Shown here one piece after another: positions 30,701 through 37,140 of a DNA stretch of 38,018 nt (positions are counted from its first letter, which is position 1; each line of letters begins with the position of its first letter). Both the position numbers and the translations under genes were made by a program. Source of the stretch: a virus; the IMG/VR virus record IMGVR_UViG_3300045253_000066, positions 1-38,018 of that record; one strand, given 5' to 3'. The notes beneath the pieces were generated by a model. That model was not told the DNA's origin. It did not search any database and saw only the letters and a program-made list of their open reading frames with translations.

Positions 30701-31674
30701 GCCGGGGTGCCCACAGCGGCCGTCTGCGCCGACGAGGAAAACTCGGGCAGATCGACAGCGGCACCAATGTCCCCCGGAGACAACGCATCCGACCCGCCGA
30801 CAGCATGAGTTGTCTTGTGCAGGGTCGGCGTCCTAGCGTCGGACAGCCGCGAATCGTTGCCGATTGCAACCGTGCTCGACGAGCTGCCAGTCGGTAGCTG
30901 TGCGATCGGGACCTTGATGCCTGAGTCCAGGCTGGCGTACCCGCTCGCGGCGCCCTTGGCCGAGGTGTCCTGCTTCAGGTTCAGCGCGGTCTGCTGCGCG
31001 GTACTCACGGGCTTGGAAGCATCCGCCGTATTGTCGACCGAGCCGAGCCCGACATCAGCCTTGACGAGTGACAGCGCCGTCTTCAGGGCGCTGTAGGTCT
31101 TACGGAGCCACCCGGACCCATCCGACGCCACCACTCCCGTCTGGGAGGCGTCCAGGGCGGCGATCGCGGTGAGGTCGGAATCCAGTGGCTGTGCGCCACT
31201 GGCCACACCAGCGATCAACGCCCGAATGTCGGTGTGCGCGGTGCCCGAGGAGTTGTGGGTGTTGACCTTTGCCTGCGACCCGGTGGGAGTCTCTACCGTC
31301 CCGCCCAGCTCGGCCCGCAGCAGGTAAAGCGACGGGGACGGAGCCGGAGGCTGGAGCGTCGTCGGATCGACCAGCAGCGTGCTGACATCGATCGCGGACG
31401 TGTCACCCGCGCCACCCGTCACGGCGACCGGGATGTCGACGTAGATGGCGAACAAGCCGATCGACACGATGCGGACCACGCGGCCACTGCCCGCGGTGGG
31501 AAGCAGGTTGAGCTCCCACCGGGCGGTGTCATCGGAGATAGCCTCGCTGGCGCCAGTGGCGACCGGGTTCTGCAGCGCCGGGCGGGTGGACGGATAGAGC
31601 ACGCACCCCACCCGGGCGCCCGGCTGCGGCTCGCCGCTCTCCGGTTCGAGGGTGTAGCCGAAAATGCGGGTCAT
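27727..31674 (-). CDS. tail spike / fibre with pectate-lyase fold
   Basis: A 1315-aa protein, ATG 31674, overlapping the previous stop. The N-terminal 100 residues are a docking domain. Fibre-type linker repeats follow (about 150-330: AASGYASLDSGIKVPIAQLP, HKTTHAVGGSDALSPGDIGA). A right-handed beta helix of the pectate-lyase superfamily starts at about 495 (VDIRTFGAAVDGATDDTTAI, GGIVYFPPGITRISAALDLP). It carries an inserted beta module (about 610-680) and a WQASHAYNN...PTWPTT binding-type module (about 860-920). The C-terminus from about 1043 (GDGSDGVITLDG) ends in very Gly-rich tracts (about 1130-1315). It probably binds or degrades host surface polysaccharide. Its location between terminase and portal genes is unusual. 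Confidence 0.8.
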   Translation of the reverse strand: MTRIFGYTLEPESGEPQPGARVGCVLYPSTRPALQNPVATGASEAISDDTARWELNLLPTAGSGRVVRIVSIGLFAIYVDIPVAVTGGAGDTSAIDVSTLLVDPTTLQPPAPSPSLYLLRAELGGTVETPTGSQAKVNTHNSSGTAHTDIRALIAGVASGAQPLDSDLTAIAALDASQTGVVASDGSGWLRKTYSALKTALSLVKADVGLGSVDNTADASKPVSTAQQTALNLKQDTSAKGAASGYASLDSGIKVPIAQLPTGSSSSTVAIGNDSRLSDARTPTLHKTTHAVGGSDALSPGDIGAAVDLPEFSSSAQTAAVGTPADMLAKLTRFDTTSGAISQPFPAATAGAVLSIGWDAGANALTLTAAGLDVFGSGSTTSVVVPLLGEVITYHCTNAGRWRVTGGFKTQSSLDGRFTQRANNLSDVVDVPTSRSNLGLGQFVDRGAVANSTSYNQWDIVTLTKNVRVLITTPVTSSSGGFISSVNYVVLSYLSTVDIRTFGAAVDGATDDTTAIQNAINSFGTAGVSTSGQGGIVYFPPGITRISAALDLPSNVHLMGAGASASVIQLLPNSNCHMITTHRSTGSGNSNAFWCSIRDLMLDGRKDNQGTILADVTLTPASTTVTSAAGTFAANGTLIQGVGILPGTTITSGGGTGSIVLSQAATIAALQQTPGAGTVYQGGTTDRVGAVIPWCAIYHETNPYTTAQSGDNQFDPTHLFKNLRIYFMCGDGIRVHGRSDVLIDGVKVSFPVGNGFTVDFDTKLSMSTAEKPIGHGLELPAHSSNQVSACKFYNTSGYGVYIHGGTGTAGELALSSIDVQQSCLSGLRMETQQGVIFDGTVVQAGFSSASSSGLVPSVATWQASHAYNNFRSAGQPSLVVPTVANGHVYACYTAGTSAGSEPTWPTTNGVTVTDGGVTWVCLANSPAAVSLSDASNCIVTAVAQNDLNALRITGTSTKNAITLAHVSTITGKTDVSSDSVTLLASGNQVVINATNLTATLAALNDLTLSTLNDGQILTYQVSTSKWINANNSAAAFYSGLFGDGSDGVITLDGVNTYSGITKVNSTLYSLTRDIYPSALTVNSGITLATNGGLIYCTGTVTNNGTISADGGAATTFAGASAPASGAVAGSGTGKLAVGGAGNTGAGSNGIAGSLGVGAGGAGGTGSSGASGTGGTVSSSTIQGYRRPEAIASGTVGIFGSVLGIVGGGGGGGGGGDGTNRGGGGGEGGAVIAIFAHALVSTGAISAKGGNGFAPVTGNCGGGGGGGGGLIISYTLTPWTNSGTTAVTGGTGGAGVGTGTTGSTGASGQVANIVLG

Positions 31675-31889
31675 CGGCGCCTGAGCCGAATCGTCAGGGT
31701 CAGGATCTGATCGCCAAGTTCCGGCTGCGGGCTGTCATCTGACGGATCCAACTCTTGAACGCGAGACAGATTCCAGTCGATGACATCCATGCACTGGGTG
31801 GCACCCGAGACGGTCTCCAGCGCCCCCGTGAGATCTTGGTCGATGAGGTTCGCCAACAGTGCTCGGCGGTACCCGAACAGGTTCCACAC
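31671..31889 (-). CDS. small protein between terminase and tail spike
   Basis: A 72-aa protein, GTG 31889, with GGAGG 10 bases upstream inside the terminase end. MWNLFGYRRALLANLIDQDL is followed by GATQCMDVIDWNLSRVQELD and a basic IRLRRR end. Its stop overlaps the tail spike start, so it is coupled to it. It might assist spike folding or attachment, but that rests on position alone. Confidence 0.6.
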   Translation of the reverse strand: MWNLFGYRRALLANLIDQDLTGALETVSGATQCMDVIDWNLSRVQELDPSDDSPQPELGDQILTLTIRLRRR

Positions 31890-31903
31890 TCAGAACCGCC
31901 TCC

Positions 31904-34654
31904 TCACCACAGATTCGGGACCATGTCCGGTTCGGCCAGCGCGCCGTGCTCAATCGCCCAGCCTCGCGCCTCGTAGGCGAGCAGGGCGGCGGTGAACGCG
32001 CTGATGGACTGGGCGTGGGACTTGCGCACGATGCGCTGGTAGTGCTCGGGCTGGCCGGGCTCGCGTTCCTCAGCGGCCGGGCGCTTCTTACCGGCGGCCA
32101 GGGCGGCACCGGCGGCGTGCAAGCTCAACGTCTCGGACCCGTCATGGGTGATCTCGTCGCCCCGGTGCGCGGTCATGAACCGCTCCACCAGCTGGTCCAT
32201 CCGCATCTCGGAGTTGAGCCAGATCTCCAGCACCTTCGCTTCGCCCTCAGCGTCGTACTCGCCCGCCCAGGTGTCGACCTCGGTCTGCCAGCCGTGCGGG
32301 CTCGCCATCATCGACAGCACGTCGTAAGCCGCGAACGCGTCGCGGACCGCCGCGTGCACCTCGGCGCGCGGCGTGGACCAGTCGCCCTCGTGGCCGTAGG
32401 GGCGCTCCCACGTGCGTAGGTGGAACAGCCGGCCGTCGGACAGTCGGGCCGCGCACAGGGACGTGGCGTCGCGGGTCACGGCGCCGTGGAAGCCGAGGGT
32501 GATGCGATCGCCGGGCTCGAGCTGCTCGCCGGGGCGGGCTTGGGTCGCCCACTTGAGCATGTCGACGGCGTTGCGGGAGCCGACGGTGACCTCGTTGAGG
32601 AAGAAGCGGCGGGCTTCGTGCTCACCGGTCGCGGCGTCGCGCGCCTCTTCCATGATCCGGTCGATGTTGACCCAGCCGCCGTTCTCCTGCGCGGCGTCGC
32701 CGTAGACGTAGAGCAGCTCCGCCCGCAGCGCCTGGTCGTCCTCCAGGTCCACGTGCGTGCGCGGCGGGCGGTAATCCAGGAACACCCCGGGAGCCTTGGC
32801 CTCCCAGGTCCGCTGCGCCACGGAGCGCTCGGAAGGGTCCCAGGCGTTGGTGCAGTTGTGGGTCAATGTGTTGTGTCGGCCCACAACGAACAGATGATCG
32901 TCAGTGTCGATCCCGAGACAACGCGTGGGCACCGAAGCGACAGGCTCGACCGACTTGATGAACCGACGGTTGGAAGCCGCTCCGCGGATGTCCCGGTGCC
33001 TCGCACGCTTGTACGCCAGGTTGTTCACTGGCTCGTCGCTCGTGGGCACGAACTTCACGCAGTAAGCAGCTCGACCACGTTCCGGGTAGTTGTAGCAGCG
33101 GATATACGCCTTGTGACCCAACGAGATGGCCAGCTCCAAGGTCTGACGGGCCAACCTCTCATTGGTATTGCTGAACATCGCCGCCCTCGCGGAGGTCATG
33201 GTGCCGTCGGAGTCCATCAGCCCGCGCAAAAGAGCCAATCGTTGAGCCCGCGAAGCGAGGAGATACTGGGCCGGGATGTGCTTGTTGTTCAGCACTCCGA
33301 TCGCGCGCAAACGCTCGCGCATAGTCATCGTGGCGACAGTCGCTCGGGGTTCCCGACGCTGGCATGCGCCACAGGTGACCGACGGACGGCCGGTGCGCAA
33401 GGTTCCGTTGCCCATCTCGTCGTCAGACCAGTCATGGCCCCACTTGCACAGTCGGTGCTTCCGCTTGGGACGGAAGATCGTGCAATGCGGCTTGTGGTCC
33501 ACCACGAGCTCCTCATGTTCGAGGAGAGTGCTCTTCAGTAAGACGCCGAGTTCACCAGCGACGTTGTGTGCGGAGCACACTGTCGAGTCGTCACTAGCCC
33601 CGTCGCCCAGCCATAGACCCAGGTAGTAAGGGTCAACAGGCAGATCCGGCTGCTCGACACCCTCTACTGCTACGCGGGGCACCGACAGGTTCCACTGGCG
33701 GCCGTTCAGGAAAATCGCCAGCTCTTTCGTGCTCAACGTGACCTCAGCCTCGTCGGTGCGGCAAGGCCTCTTCCGGTGGCTCCGCTTCACTGTCCAGCTG
33801 TGGCACGCACTCGCCACGATCGATTCACCGTCATCGAATACCACGCGGTAGCACGGAAGATTCTCAAACACCGGCGTGACCCGCCGGACCTCCACCGGTT
33901 GACCGTCGCTTCCGTACACGGTGTCGCCAGGCTCGACCTCGCCGATCGTGGACCAGCCCGCAGGAGTCGGCACGGGAGTGTCCAGCGCCAGTGGTTCCAT
34001 CCACCGGCCGTCCATGCCGGCCAGGCCACGCTTCATCGTCCGAGCCATCGCCATGCCACCGCTGGACTCGGTGTAGAGCCCGCTCTCTGTCAGGGTGGCG
34101 AACGTGATCCGGGCTCCAAGTCGAGACTTCGCGGCGGCTGTGACCGGCTCAATACGGCCACCGGTCGGCAAGTTCACCCGGGTCAGGCCAACGTCCAGAC
34201 CAGGCGTGATATTGACGGGACCTTCGCCGAGCATCGTGTAGATCAGCCGGAACGTGTTATCAGTTTGATCTTCCGAGTTCGCCGCGCATTGAATCCACGG
34301 CGTAGGCATCGGAGCACCGACGGGCTCACCAGCGGCATCCCACCCGTCGAACCGCACAGGCCCCAGAGCCTGCACGCACGCCTGAGCAGCGGCAAGTGGA
34401 TCTTTGCCGCTCTTCTGGCCGCGCACGTACAGCGACCCGTAGTACACGAACGCCTGCGATCCCATGTCCGGCCGAGCATGCGGCTTGAGCCGGTAAGACC
34501 ACAGCATGTGCCGGTACTGATCATCGGTCAGGATAAAGGGCTGTCCACGCTTCGGACCGTCCGGAATGATGATGTTGGATTCGATCCAGTCGATCACCGT
34601 GAAGCCAAGCGTGGGGAAAGCTCCCGGTGATCCGTCGCCACCCGACCAGGGCAT
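31904..34654 (-). CDS. terL: terminase large subunit (TerL) interrupted by an intein
   Basis: A 916-aa precursor. ATG 34654 is chosen because it overlaps the stop of a leader ORF (TGATG) and gives the MPWSGG...FPTLGFTVIDWIESN opening typical of this actinophage family. A GTG at 34696 is the alternative. The ATPase part has LYVRGQKSGKDPLAAAQ (Walker A), ITFATLTESGLY (Walker B region) and TNAWDPSE (coupling motif). The nuclease part is LGFHGAVTRDATSLCAARLS, MMASPHGWQTEVDTWAGE and SISAFTAALLAYEARG. Several positions that are Asp in relatives I know (GFDGS, ADPxxW, IDAA) are His or Ser here, and Walker B Asp is Thr. TerL powers DNA packaging and cuts the genome. The spliced protein is 536 aa. Confidence 0.88.
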   Translation of the reverse strand: MPWSGGDGSPGAFPTLGFTVIDWIESNIIIPDGPKRGQPFILTDDQYRHMLWSYRLKPHARPDMGSQAFVYYGSLYVRGQKSGKDPLAAAQACVQALGPVRFDGWDAAGEPVGAPMPTPWIQCAANSEDQTDNTFRLIYTMLGEGPVNITPGLDVGLTRVNLPTGGRIEPVTAAAKSRLGARITFATLTESGLYTESSGGMAMARTMKRGLAGMDGRWMEPLALDTPVPTPAGWSTIGEVEPGDTVYGSDGQPVEVRRVTPVFENLPCYRVVFDDGESIVASACHSWTVKRSHRKRPCRTDEAEVTLSTKELAIFLNGRQWNLSVPRVAVEGVEQPDLPVDPYYLGLWLGDGASDDSTVCSAHNVAGELGVLLKSTLLEHEELVVDHKPHCTIFRPKRKHRLCKWGHDWSDDEMGNGTLRTGRPSVTCGACQRREPRATVATMTMRERLRAIGVLNNKHIPAQYLLASRAQRLALLRGLMDSDGTMTSARAAMFSNTNERLARQTLELAISLGHKAYIRCYNYPERGRAAYCVKFVPTSDEPVNNLAYKRARHRDIRGAASNRRFIKSVEPVASVPTRCLGIDTDDHLFVVGRHNTLTHNCTNAWDPSERSVAQRTWEAKAPGVFLDYRPPRTHVDLEDDQALRAELLYVYGDAAQENGGWVNIDRIMEEARDAATGEHEARRFFLNEVTVGSRNAVDMLKWATQARPGEQLEPGDRITLGFHGAVTRDATSLCAARLSDGRLFHLRTWERPYGHEGDWSTPRAEVHAAVRDAFAAYDVLSMMASPHGWQTEVDTWAGEYDAEGEAKVLEIWLNSEMRMDQLVERFMTAHRGDEITHDGSETLSLHAAGAALAAGKKRPAAEEREPGQPEHYQRIVRKSHAQSISAFTAALLAYEARGWAIEHGALAEPDMVPNLW
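32855..33994 (-). mobile_element. class 3 type intein with LAGLIDADG endonuclease (TerL)
   Basis: A 380-aa intein starting at Pro, with no Cys/Ser nucleophile: PLALDTPVPTPAGWSTIGEV. It has the Trp-Cys-Thr set of class 3 inteins: Trp in CHSWTVK (block B), Cys in VPTRCLGIDT (block F) and Thr in the final NTLTHN. The following residue is Cys+1. The endonuclease helices are YYLGLWLGDGA and LLRGLMDSDG, and between them a CKWGHD...CGAC pair may bind zinc. It interrupts TerL directly before the TNAWDP coupling motif. Confidence 0.88.
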
Positions 34655-34710
34655 CAGACCACCGACCCGGGATGCGCACGGACGATGCAGCAACACGTAT
34701 TATCAGACAC
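34654..34710 (-). CDS. leader ORF with three consecutive cysteines
   Basis: An 18-aa ORF, MSDNTCCCIVRAHPGSVV, starting at GTG 34710. GAGGAA sits 5-6 bases upstream, better placed than for any other start here. Its TGA overlaps the TerL ATG (TGATG), so translation of the leader should couple to TerL. The Cys-Cys-Cys run resembles the polycysteine leader peptides of actinobacterial cysteine-attenuation systems. A regulatory role is inferred. Confidence 0.55.
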   Translation of the reverse strand: MSDNTCCCIVRAHPGSVV

Positions 34711-34737
34711 GTCGTTCCTCTTCCTCAGGAGCGTCCA

Positions 34738-34768
34738 GGACCCGGGGTGTTAGCGCACCGCCGGGTCC
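34738..34768 (-). promoter_or_regulatory. strong hairpin in the TerL leader
   Basis: GGACCCGG (34738-34745) pairs with CCGGGTCC (34761-34768), and GGTG (34746-34749) pairs with CACC (34756-34759) with one bulged G. It forms a 12-bp stem with a 6-base loop. On the minus strand it lies immediately downstream of the putative -10, so it would form at the very 5' end of the TerL message. A terminator for the gene upstream is the alternative; there is no T run. Confidence 0.55.
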
Positions 34769-34772
34769 ACCC

Positions 34773-34781
34773 ATTGTAACA
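34773..34781 (-). promoter_or_regulatory. extended -10 promoter element
   Basis: The minus strand reads TGT-TACAAT, an extended -10 (TGn then 5/6 match to TATAAT), in an otherwise GC-rich gap of about 100 bases. No good -35 is seen at 16-18 bases. A start site about 7 bases downstream would begin at the leader hairpin and drive TerL and genes to its left. Confidence 0.45.
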
Positions 34782-34814
34782 AACTGCGCTGGTCGGTCGG
34801 CACAAACCTGCAGC

Positions 34815-35342
34815 TCAGATCACGTCCGGCGTATAGAGCGCCGCAGTGGGGGTAATAGTCAGCGTCACACCCGTCGCGGTAGCCGTCGCGGCCTGGCTGA
34901 GCACGATCGTTGTGCCGTTGGTGACCGTCTGGATCGTGGTGCCGCTGGGGATGCCGATGCCGGCGATGATCGCCCCAGCGTCAGCTGGGGTGGCGAAGGC
35001 CGCCGTTGCCGACGTGCAGTTGGTGTTGGTGTTGATCGCGCCGTCGGTTACGGTGCGGCCCACCTTGGAGACGGGAATGACCTGCCAACCCTTGGACGGG
35101 CTGTAACCCACCCAGTCCGTCGGGTTGACCTCCAGGGACTGGTTGGCCGAGATGAGGATCTCGGCGACCGTGGCGGCGCCCGTCTTCGCGGCGATGGTAA
35201 GGCCAGTGCCGCCCGGCAGGTACGCGGCCCAGTCGATCAAGAACTGAGTGGCGAAGCTGGCCACCGAGCCCTGGCTGTACTGGGAAAACAGATAACGGTT
35301 GATCGACGGAGCGTGCAGGAACTGGACGAGCGTGCTGGCCAT
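34815..35342 (-). CDS. beta-repeat protein of unknown function
   Basis: A 175-aa protein, ATG 35342, 3 bases after the peptidase-like gene. The N-terminal half is helical (TLVQFLHAPSINRYLFSQYS, FATQFLIDWAAYLPGG). The C-terminal half (about 97-168) is a Thr-rich beta module: SATAAFATPADAGAIIAG, IGIPSGTTIQTVTNGTTIVL, SQAATATATGVTLTITP. A very similar module lies inside the tail spike. It may therefore be a virion or assembly protein, perhaps helping the spike. Not recognised as a named family. Confidence 0.65.
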   Translation of the reverse strand: MASTLVQFLHAPSINRYLFSQYSQGSVASFATQFLIDWAAYLPGGTGLTIAAKTGAATVAEILISANQSLEVNPTDWVGYSPSKGWQVIPVSKVGRTVTDGAINTNTNCTSATAAFATPADAGAIIAGIGIPSGTTIQTVTNGTTIVLSQAATATATGVTLTITPTAALYTPDVI

Positions 35343-35345
35343 GGC

Positions 35346-36263
35346 TTAAAGCCCCTTAGCGGTCAGCCACGCGTGCGCGGCAGCGGCGAATGTGGTGTCA
35401 GCGTCGCCGGGAGGGGTCGGCGTCGGGGTGGGGACCGGCGGGGGAGTCGGGACCGGCACTGGCGTGGGGGGCGCACCAGTGAACGGCCCCGGCTGCCCGG
35501 TGATCTGGGTGAACGCGGCGTTGGCGGCGTTCACGTCCAGACCAGGGGGGGTGACCCCGCTCTTGACCCACTCCTGGGAGATGACCGCGTAGGGCTCGTC
35601 CACGTACTTGGTCCACGCGGCCTCGGTCATCTGGTACAGACCGCCCCAGGTCGCGCCCTCGATGTTGCCGCCCTTGACGACCTGGTCGACGGTGACGCAG
35701 TGGCCCCCGAGCACCCGGTCGCGGCGCAGCACATCGAAGACCGTCTGGCTGCTGAAGGCGTTCTCGAAGCCCTGGGTGGCGTTGAACCCGATGTAGGCGG
35801 CGCCGAACAGGTAGACCGCGGCGCGCAGGCCCTCGAAGTCGCGGGGGTCGATGGCGAAGTACGCGGCCAGCTTGTGGCCGGCGATGCCAGTGTGCTGCCA
35901 GTACTTCAGGACGGTGGCCATGTCGCCGCCCTGGTCGGTGGCCGGGTTGCCGGGCACGTAGCCGGTGCTGCCCGAGTAGAAGGCGATCACGTCGCTGTTG
36001 GCGGGCACGACCGGGGTGCCCTGACCGAACTGGGAGAACACCGTCTCGGCGTGCGCGGCGGCGGCGGCCGTGCAGTCCCCGAGCGCGTCGTTGGAGTCCA
36101 TCGGCAAGTTCGCCACGTCCGGCAGGTAGCCGGCGGTGTCCGGGACCGGTCCGGAGTAGGCGGCGTCCAGGATGCGCCGCAGCGGGACCATGCGGGTCAG
36201 GTCACGCGGGGCGGAGGGCAGCCGCCCGTAGCGGTGCTTCGGCTTGTACTCAAGCAGGGTCAC
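35346..36263 (-). CDS. papain-like cysteine peptidase family protein
   Basis: A 305-aa protein. GTG 36263 overlaps the previous stop (GTGA) and has AAGGAG 8 bases upstream. It has the layout of papain-fold proteins found in actinophages: SNDALGDCTAAAAAHAETVF (probable nucleophile Cys), RVLGGHCVTVDQVVKGG (His) and EGATWGGLYQMTEAAW (position of the Asn-Ser-Trp-Gly motif, here Ala-Thr-Trp-Gly). A Pro-rich linker (PTPVPVPTPPPVPTPTP) leads to a short helical end, FAAAAHAWLTAKGL. It could process a structural or host protein. The missing Asn leaves activity uncertain. Confidence 0.7.
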   Translation of the reverse strand: MTLLEYKPKHRYGRLPSAPRDLTRMVPLRRILDAAYSGPVPDTAGYLPDVANLPMDSNDALGDCTAAAAAHAETVFSQFGQGTPVVPANSDVIAFYSGSTGYVPGNPATDQGGDMATVLKYWQHTGIAGHKLAAYFAIDPRDFEGLRAAVYLFGAAYIGFNATQGFENAFSSQTVFDVLRRDRVLGGHCVTVDQVVKGGNIEGATWGGLYQMTEAAWTKYVDEPYAVISQEWVKSGVTPPGLDVNAANAAFTQITGQPGPFTGAPPTPVPVPTPPPVPTPTPTPPGDADTTFAAAAHAWLTAKGL

Positions 36264-36421
36264 TGGAATGTCTCCTTGGGCTTGGTCCGGAAGCGTTCGG
36301 GGATCTGCTCGGTCGGGGTGTCGCGCCAGGTCCGCAGCTCGCGCAGCCGCCGCACGGCTTCCACGGTCCATACGGCCGAGCGGAGCAGGCCCAGGTACTC
36401 GGCGCGCTCGGGGCGGCCCAT
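36260..36421 (-). CDS. 53-aa basic helical protein
   Basis: A short gene from ATG 36421, which overlaps the preceding TGA (TGATG). It ends at the TGA that overlaps the next GTG. The product is helical and Arg-rich: RPERAEYLGLLRSAVWTVEA, VRRLRELRTWRDTPTEQ. Overlaps on both sides support it as a coupled gene. Function unknown. Confidence 0.6.
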   Translation of the reverse strand: MGRPERAEYLGLLRSAVWTVEAVRRLRELRTWRDTPTEQIPERFRTKPKETFQ

Positions 36422-36648
36422 CAGGAGATCCGGCTCAGCGCGAACGAGTGGTGCTCGGACAGGTACTCGCAGATCAGGTAACGGCAGTCCGGGCCGAAGA
36501 CCAGCACGTCGGTGTCCTCGGGGTCGCGCCAGCGCGGGTCGAGCTGCTCGAGGAGCGCCACGTTGATCGCCGAGGCCTGCGGGTAGGGCGGCAGCGGGTG
36601 AACCACCCCGTCCGCGTGCGCGCAGAACCGGAGGGGTTCGAAGATCAT
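36421..36648 (-). CDS. 75-aa hypothetical protein
   Basis: Starts at ATG 36648, 2 bases after the upstream stop; the longer frame is a shadow. The product is compact and mixed (MIFEPLRFCAHADGVVHPLP, INVALLEQLDPRWRDPEDTD, VLVFGPDCRYLICEYLSEHH) with three cysteines. It has no membrane segment and is not recognised. Confidence 0.65.
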   Translation of the reverse strand: MIFEPLRFCAHADGVVHPLPPYPQASAINVALLEQLDPRWRDPEDTDVLVFGPDCRYLICEYLSEHHSFALSRIS

Positions 36649-36650
36649 GA

Positions 36651-36797
36651 CTAGCCGAACACGCCGGTCGAATGGATCAGCAGCACCACGCAGACCAGCA
36701 CGACCGAGATAGGGAGCAGCGGCACCGGGGACGGCACCGGGAAGCACGCCAGGATGGCGAGGACCAGGGCGACGACCAACAGCACCAGGACCAGCAT
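36651..36797 (-). CDS. 48-aa membrane protein
   Basis: A short gene from ATG 36797 overlapping the previous TGA (TGATG), ending at TAG 36653-36651. Almost the whole product is hydrophobic: VLVLLVVALVLAILACF, a Pro-Val hinge, then LPISVVLVCVVLLIH. This fits a two-helix membrane hairpin. Function unknown. Confidence 0.6.
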   Translation of the reverse strand: MLVLVLLVVALVLAILACFPVPSPVPLLPISVVLVCVVLLIHSTGVFG

Positions 36798-36961
36798 CAC
36801 GACACCCCCCAGCCCAGCGCGAGCAGGGCGTGCACGTGGGCCAGCCGGATATTCGCGTCGAAGTCTCGCTGGTCCGGGTAGATCTTCGTGACTGGGTCCA
36901 CGTGGTCCCTGATCTCTTTCAGGATCCGGTCGGCCTCGGCGCGGTGCTCGGCGGCGTTCAC
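36797..36961 (-). CDS. 54-aa helical protein
   Basis: Starts at GTG 36961, overlapping the previous stop (GTGA). NAAEHRAEADRILKEIRDHV then DFDANIRLAHVHALLALGWG is a small helical protein of a type frequent near actinophage terminase genes. Function unknown. Confidence 0.65.
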   Translation of the reverse strand: MNAAEHRAEADRILKEIRDHVDPVTKIYPDQRDFDANIRLAHVHALLALGWGVS

Positions 36962-37140
36962 GACGCCTCCGCGATGTTGACGATCATCGGCTCCAACCCG
37001 CATTCGCACACCAGCCGAGGCCACACCCAGAACGGGCCCTCCGACTGCGGACGTGCCAGGTAGATCCTGTCCCGCCTGTCACAGCGTGAATTCGCGCAAC
37101 GCACGAGCCGGTCCTGCGCGCGGATCTCGACGATCGTCAC
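36958..37140 (-). CDS. 60-aa zinc-ribbon-like protein
   Basis: Starts at GTG 37140, overlapping the small-terminase stop (GTGA). The four cysteines in RCANSRCDRRD and LVCECGLEP form a plausible zinc ribbon (CxxxxC...CxC). It directly follows TerS and might bind nucleic acid or the packaging complex. That is inference. Confidence 0.65.
   Translation of the reverse strand: MTIVEIRAQDRLVRCANSRCDRRDRIYLARPQSEGPFWVWPRLVCECGLEPMIVNIAEAS

Noticed and set aside
34655-34696. GTG 34696 as the TerL start
   Set aside because: The ribosome site is about 20 bases away and instead fits GTG 34710 of the leader ORF; the ATG at 34654 overlaps that ORF's stop and begins the family-like N-terminus.
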